Assembly: GCF_003289945.1 (NCBI RefSeq)
Contig: NZ_QMBP01000001.1
Span: forward strand, 744,001-808,000
From: Mesorhizobium hawassense
Lineage (GTDB): Bacteria > Pseudomonadota > Alphaproteobacteria > Rhizobiales > Rhizobiaceae
DNA: 64,000 bases
Direction: 5' to 3'
The translations under genes and the position numbers were made by a program. The notes beneath the pieces were generated by a model. It was not told the origin of the DNA. It saw only the letters and a program-made list of their open reading frames with translations, and did not search any database. Below are positions 59,638 through 64,000 of the stretch, in pieces (position 1 is the stretch's first letter; every line of letters begins with the position of its first letter).

Positions 59638-62600
59638 ATCTCGGGCAAGGACGAACCATTCGGCGCGCTTCAAATGGCTTAGCTGGAAACTGGATTTCCG
59701 GCGCCGCCGAAAGCCGCTCGCTCCGGCGCCGCCTGATGGCGGCGCTGCGCAACGCGCATCGAGTGCTCGGCATGCGCCGCAAAGGTCTGGGGCTCGGCGC
59801 GCTGGGCGGCGGCAATATCCTGACGGCGGCGCTGGGCACGATCGCATTCGCGGGCCTCGCCACGCCGGCTTCGGCTCAGTATGCCGCCGGTGGCGGCACA
59901 GCGACCGGCAGCAATTCCGTCGCCGTCGGACCTGGCTCGACGGCAAACGGGCTGCGTGGGGTGGCCGTTGGAAATGGAGCGACACAGACCGGAATAGATT
60001 CTATCGCCCAAGGCACCAGCGCCAACGCTGGCAGCCAGAACGCCGTCGCGATCGGCTTCCAGTCGATCGCCTCTCAACTCAACTCCATCTATCTTGGCTC
60101 GCGGACTGTCGCAGGAACAGGTGCCACTGCCACGAGCGCCATCGGCATCGGCACGGATGTTACGGCATCGCAGGTCGACGCGATCGCGGTTGGACGTCAA
60201 TCGCTTGCGTCGGCACAATATGCGGTCGCCATCGGCCTGAACGCCAAGGCCACCGGCACCGGCGGCGCGATGGCGCTGGGCCAAGGCACGGTCTCGAGCG
60301 GCGTCAATTCGGTCGCGCTTGGCGTGCAAGCCCAAGCAACCGGGGCCGGCACCAGCGCGCTAGGCACCTTTGCCGTTGCTTCGGGCGGCAATGCCACCGC
60401 GCTCGGCGTTAGCTCCTTGGCCAGCAACAATTATGCGACAGCCGCAGGCTGGTCCTCCGTCGCCAGCGGCGCCAATTCCACTGCCATGGGACGTCAGGCA
60501 ACTGCCAGTGGAATAAACGCCTCCTCATTCGGGACCGGAGCGAATGCGGTAGCAGACAATTCTCTCGCTGCCGGTGTCAGCGCCAACGCTGGCGGAGTCG
60601 CCAGCACCGCGCTCGGCATCGGTACCTCGGCCGGCGGCGCCAGTTCGGCAGCCGTAGGCTTCCAGGCCCAGGCCGCCGGTACCAATGCCGTCGCCGTTGG
60701 TCCCCAGGCAAATGCATCGGCCTCAAACTCGGCGGCCTTCGGCAACGTCGCGACGGCCTCGGGCAATTTCGCGTTGGCTCTGGGCAATTCGGCTGTATCG
60801 AGCGGAGTAGGCTCGGTGGCAGCGGGCTCGGGAGCCCAGGCCACGGGCGTATCCGCCACGGCGCTGGGCAACAACGCCTCGGCGAGTGCCGCCAGTGCAA
60901 GCGCGCTGGGACTGGGCGCCACGGCGAGCGGTATAAACAGCACCGCGGTTGGCAAGCAGGCCAATGCGAGCGCGCAGGATGCCATTGCCTTCGGCACGAG
61001 CGCCAAGGCCGATTCCGCCGAGGCGGTCGCCATGGGCACCAACGCGGTGGCGACCGGCGGCAAGGCGGTCTCCATCGGCTCGGGCAACACCGCTTACGGT
61101 GACGGCGCGGTCTCGATCGGCGATCCGAGCTATGCCAGCGGCACCGGCGCCTTCACCGGCGGCGCCAACAACATCGCCAACAGCGACGGCACGGCAACCG
61201 CCACCGCCGCCAACCAGGCGGCAGGCGCGGTCGCGATTGGCAATAGCAACAAGGCGATCGGGCAGGGCTCCGTGGCGTTGGGCAATGGCTCGACAGCGGG
61301 TGCCGCAGGCTTCACCGGCAATGTCGCGTTGGGCAATGGCGCGACAGCGGCGGCAAGCTCCGGCGATGTCGCGCTTGGCTCCGGCTCGGTGACCGCCGCG
61401 GCGGTCGGCACGCCGAGTGCGGTGATCAACGGCACGACCTACACCTTCCAGGGCACCACGCCGACCTCGACGGTCAGCATCGGCGCGCCCGGCGCGGAAC
61501 GCACGCTCACCAATCTCGCGGCGGGGCGCATCAGCGGGTCCTCGACCGACGCGGTCAACGGCTCGCAGCTCTTTGCGACCAATCAGGCCGTCGACAGTCT
61601 CGCCAGCACGGTCACCAACATCAACGCCGGTGGCGGCATCAAGTATTTCCACGCCAATTCGACGCTGCCGGATTCCCAGGCGCTCGGGACGGATTCCGTC
61701 GCCGTCGGCCCGAATGCCGTGGCCAACAACGCCGGCGACGTGGCGATCGGCCTGAATTCCGCATCCGGCACCACGACGGCGGTTGGCGGCACGACGATCG
61801 GCGGCGTCGCCTACACCTTCGCCGGAACCACGCCGGCCGGCGCGTTCTCGGTCGGCTCGGTCGGGGCGGAGCGTCAGATCCAAAACGTCGCCGCCGGACA
61901 GTTGAGCGGCTCGTCGACCGATGCGATCAACGGCTCGCAGCTCTTCGCCACCAATCAGCAGGTGACGAAGAACACGACCGACATCGCCGCCAACACCGCC
62001 GACATCACCAACCTCGGCAACACCATCAACAACATCAACACCGGCGGCGGCATCAAGTATTTCCACGCCAATTCGACGCTGGCGGATTCGCAGGCCCTTG
62101 GCACGGATTCCGTGGCGGTCGGCCCCAATGCGGTGGCCAACAACGCCGGCGACGTGGCGATCGGCGTGAATTCAGTCTCCGGCACCACGACCGCGGTTGG
62201 CGGCACGACGATCGGCGGCGTCGCCTACACCTTCGCCGGTACCACCCCGGCCGGCGCGTTCTCGGTCGGCTCGGTCGGCGCGGAGCGCCAGATCCAGAAC
62301 GTCGCCGCCGGACAGTTGAGCGGCTCGTCGACCGATGCGGTCAACGGCTCGCAGCTCTTTGCGACCAACCAGCAGGTGACGCAGAACACCACCGACATCG
62401 CGGCCAACACGGCCGACATCACCACCCTTGGCAACACGATCAACAATTTTGCCGGCGACACCTCGACGGCCTATACCGACGCCAATGGCGACGGCATCCG
62501 CTACGTGCGCACCAACGACACGACGTTGCCCGTCACGGACGCCTTCGCGCAAGGGGTCGGCTCCTCCGCGCTCGGCTACCAGGCGACGGCCTCTGCCGCC

Positions 62601-63938
62601 AATTCGCTGGCGCTCGGCCGTGGCACCACGGTCTCCATCACCGACGGCGTTGCGCTCGGCTCCGGCTCGGTCTCCGACCGTGCGGTGGCGCCGGCTTCGG
62701 GATCGATCCTCGCCGGCACCGGCCTCGTCCCCTACAACACCACCGACGAGACCTTGCTCGGCGCCGTCTCGGTCGGCACCTCCACGTCCTATCGCCAGAT
62801 CATCAACGTGGCCGACGGAACAGAGGATCAGGACGCGGTGACGCTTCGCCAATTGAAGGGCGCGCTGAGCTCCTTCGCGGTGACGCCGACCATGTACTTC
62901 CATGCCAATTCGACGGCTTCGGATTCGGTGGCGGTCGGCACCGATTCGGTCGCGATCGGTCCGCGCACCACCGTCAACGGCGACAACGGCATCGGCATGG
63001 GCAATGGCGCCATCGTCCAGCAGACGGCGCCCGGCGGCATCGCGATCGGCCAGACCGCGACCGTCAACGCGGCGGACAGCATCGCGCTCGGCACGAACTC
63101 GACCGCCAACGGCGCCCAGTCGATGGCGCTTGGCGCCGGCGCCACGGCCAACGAACCGGGCAGCGTCGCGCTCGGCGCGGGCTCGACGACGGCTGCGGCG
63201 GTGGCGACCACCGGCACGACGATAAACGGCGTCGCCTACACCTTCGCCGGAACCGCTCCGACGAGCACGGTGAGCGTCGGCGACGTCGGCAAGGAGCGCA
63301 CCGTCACCAATGTGGCCGCGGGCAGGATCAGCCAGACTTCGACCGACGCCATCAATGGCAGCCAGCTCTACGCGACCAACCAGGCTGTCGAAGCCGTGCA
63401 GGGGAGTGTCGGCGATCTGAACGAGTTCGCGGTCCAGTACGACAAGAACCCGGACGGCACCAAGTCTAACTCGCTGACGCTCGTCGGCGGCGACGTGAAT
63501 GCGCCTGTCGTCATCCACAATGTCGGCGCCGGCACCGCCAACACCGATGCAGTCAACGTGCAGCAACTCAATCTTGGGCTGGCGACCACGCTCGACAACT
63601 CCAAGACCTATACCAATCAGGTTGCAGCCACGACGCTTCAGCAGGCCAATGCCTATACCGACTCCAAGCTCAGCCAGCTCAACATGGACATGGGCGAGGC
63701 CAAGGGCGAGGCGCGGCAAGCTGCCGCGATCGGCTTGGCGGCGGCCTCGCTGCGTTACGACGACCGTCCCGGCAAGCTGAGCGTGGCGGCTGGCGGTGGC
63801 TACTGGCGCGGCGAGGGGGCCGTGGCGTTCGGCGCCGGCTACACCAGTGAGGACGGGAGAGCCAGGGCAAACCTTTCCGGCACCACGGCGGGCGGGCACT
63901 GGGGCGTTGGCGCGGGTGTCAGCTTTACCCTGAACTGA
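59634..63938 (+). CDS. YadA-like trimeric autotransporter adhesin
   Basis: A 1434-residue trimeric autotransporter. The N-terminus is an unusually long ~81-residue leader (basic, hydrophobic core 60-76, cleavage near ASA-QY). A very long head of left-handed YadA coils follows (AVAIGFQSIASQLN, SALGxxAxA pattern) to about residue 570. Then come necks and connectors with the DAVNGSQLFATNQ motif three or more times, stalk segments (NTTDIAANTADIT), and a last neck (NTDAVNVQQL) before a short coiled coil. The C-terminal four-strand YadA anchor starts at RQAAAIGLAAASLRYDDRPG and ends GVGAGVSFTLN. It needs no dedicated secretion protein beyond Bam. AAAGGAGG lies upstream. It probably mediates attachment to surfaces or roots. 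Confidence 0.93.
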   Translation: MNLGQGRTIRRASNGLAGNWISGAAESRSLRRRLMAALRNAHRVLGMRRKGLGLGALGGGNILTAALGTIAFAGLATPASAQYAAGGGTATGSNSVAVGPGSTANGLRGVAVGNGATQTGIDSIAQGTSANAGSQNAVAIGFQSIASQLNSIYLGSRTVAGTGATATSAIGIGTDVTASQVDAIAVGRQSLASAQYAVAIGLNAKATGTGGAMALGQGTVSSGVNSVALGVQAQATGAGTSALGTFAVASGGNATALGVSSLASNNYATAAGWSSVASGANSTAMGRQATASGINASSFGTGANAVADNSLAAGVSANAGGVASTALGIGTSAGGASSAAVGFQAQAAGTNAVAVGPQANASASNSAAFGNVATASGNFALALGNSAVSSGVGSVAAGSGAQATGVSATALGNNASASAASASALGLGATASGINSTAVGKQANASAQDAIAFGTSAKADSAEAVAMGTNAVATGGKAVSIGSGNTAYGDGAVSIGDPSYASGTGAFTGGANNIANSDGTATATAANQAAGAVAIGNSNKAIGQGSVALGNGSTAGAAGFTGNVALGNGATAAASSGDVALGSGSVTAAAVGTPSAVINGTTYTFQGTTPTSTVSIGAPGAERTLTNLAAGRISGSSTDAVNGSQLFATNQAVDSLASTVTNINAGGGIKYFHANSTLPDSQALGTDSVAVGPNAVANNAGDVAIGLNSASGTTTAVGGTTIGGVAYTFAGTTPAGAFSVGSVGAERQIQNVAAGQLSGSSTDAINGSQLFATNQQVTKNTTDIAANTADITNLGNTINNINTGGGIKYFHANSTLADSQALGTDSVAVGPNAVANNAGDVAIGVNSVSGTTTAVGGTTIGGVAYTFAGTTPAGAFSVGSVGAERQIQNVAAGQLSGSSTDAVNGSQLFATNQQVTQNTTDIAANTADITTLGNTINNFAGDTSTAYTDANGDGIRYVRTNDTTLPVTDAFAQGVGSSALGYQATASAANSLALGRGTTVSITDGVALGSGSVSDRAVAPASGSILAGTGLVPYNTTDETLLGAVSVGTSTSYRQIINVADGTEDQDAVTLRQLKGALSSFAVTPTMYFHANSTASDSVAVGTDSVAIGPRTTVNGDNGIGMGNGAIVQQTAPGGIAIGQTATVNAADSIALGTNSTANGAQSMALGAGATANEPGSVALGAGSTTAAAVATTGTTINGVAYTFAGTAPTSTVSVGDVGKERTVTNVAAGRISQTSTDAINGSQLYATNQAVEAVQGSVGDLNEFAVQYDKNPDGTKSNSLTLVGGDVNAPVVIHNVGAGTANTDAVNVQQLNLGLATTLDNSKTYTNQVAATTLQQANAYTDSKLSQLNMDMGEAKGEARQAAAIGLAAASLRYDDRPGKLSVAAGGGYWRGEGAVAFGAGYTSEDGRARANLSGTTAGGHWGVGAGVSFTLN
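61617..62444 (+). repeat. Tandem 414-base duplication inside the adhesin stalk
   Basis: Bases 61617-62030 are repeated as 62031-62444 with exact 414-base (138-residue) phase. The two translated copies differ at only seven residues (A/T, P/A, L/V, A/V, I/V, K/Q, N/T). Each copy contains one head block, one DAxNGSQLFATNQ neck and one coiled-coil segment. The similarity extends to synonymous sites, so the duplication is recent or kept by gene conversion. Confidence 0.9.
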
Positions 63939-63946
63939 GTCGGTTG

Positions 63947-64000
63947 ATGATCGGGCAAGCTGTCTCTGCCGTCGCGATATGCGTGACTTGCCTGCTCCTG
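63947..64000 (+). CDS. Start of a possible exported protein, cut by the window edge
   Basis: Eight bases after the adhesin stop, an ATG opens MIGQAVSAVAICVTCLLL and stays open to the edge. The hydrophobic run and the Cys look like the beginning of a signal peptide or lipoprotein. Small envelope proteins are often encoded next to trimeric autotransporters, but 18 codons are too few to be sure. Confidence 0.35.
   Translation, partial: MIGQAVSAVAICVTCLLL

Noticed and set aside
61617..62444. Possible CRISPR or satellite array from regularly repeated bases
   Set aside because: The repeats are in-frame protein modules of 414 bases with no short repeat/spacer structure.

Overview
The window is GC-rich, densely coded alphaproteobacterial chromosome. 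A fructose-type ABC importer next to a ROK regulator, a glgP-B-C-A-pgm-glgX cluster, a betI-betC choline-sulfate operon, a Rhizobium-type class 3 L-asparaginase and rhizobial-style intergenic palindromes together point to the Hyphomicrobiales, most likely a Mesorhizobium or close relative. The genus is inferred from gene content; no marker gene proves it. There is no phage, plasmid or transposon gene and no CRISPR array.

Layout. 1-2.0 kb: end of a CysQ-like phosphatase, a large inverted repeat and a DegT-type sugar aminotransferase. 2.2-8.1 kb: a divergent fructose module, with a leftward ROK regulator, RbsD/FucU mutarotase and PfkB kinase, and a rightward frcB-frcC-frcA importer. 8.2-21.4 kb: a rightward glycogen operon glgP-glgB-glgC-glgA-pgm-glgX plus an alpha-glucosidase; a palindromic repeat sits before glgX and seems to supply its ribosome binding site. 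21.4-23.6 kb: a leftward TadE/TadG-like pair without the rest of a tad system. 23.9-29.3 kb: a complete oligopeptide ABC importer. 29.4 kb: a small lipoprotein.

30.1-38.1 kb is the most interesting region. A membrane hybrid histidine kinase with two receiver domains, two single-domain receivers, a TPR/beta-barrel outer-membrane protein, a membrane-anchored HEAT-repeat protein and a processive family 2 glycosyltransferase are tightly packed, and an Hpt phosphotransfer protein converges on them. It reads as a synthase-dependent polysaccharide export machine under a phosphorelay without a DNA-binding output. It is followed by tRNA-Pro(CGG) and a mannose-1-phosphate guanylyltransferase fused to an AGE-type isomerase.

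40.8-47.1 kb: a leftward choline-sulfate to glycine-betaine operon betI-betC-(PLP dehydratase)-betA-betB behind a perfect operator-like palindrome. 47.4-52.5 kb: an SCP2-type thiolase, asparaginase, methyltransferase, Tat-exported beta-helix protein and GreA/GreB-like factor. 52.5-56.4 kb: a broken AbrB-type antitoxin gene and two methylmalonyl-CoA mutase subunits. 56.6-58.1 kb: a HerA-like ATPase. 58.6-64 kb: an AraC-type regulator, an unrecognised 151-residue protein and a 1434-residue YadA-like trimeric autotransporter with a recent internal 414-bp duplication; a possible exported protein starts at the right edge.
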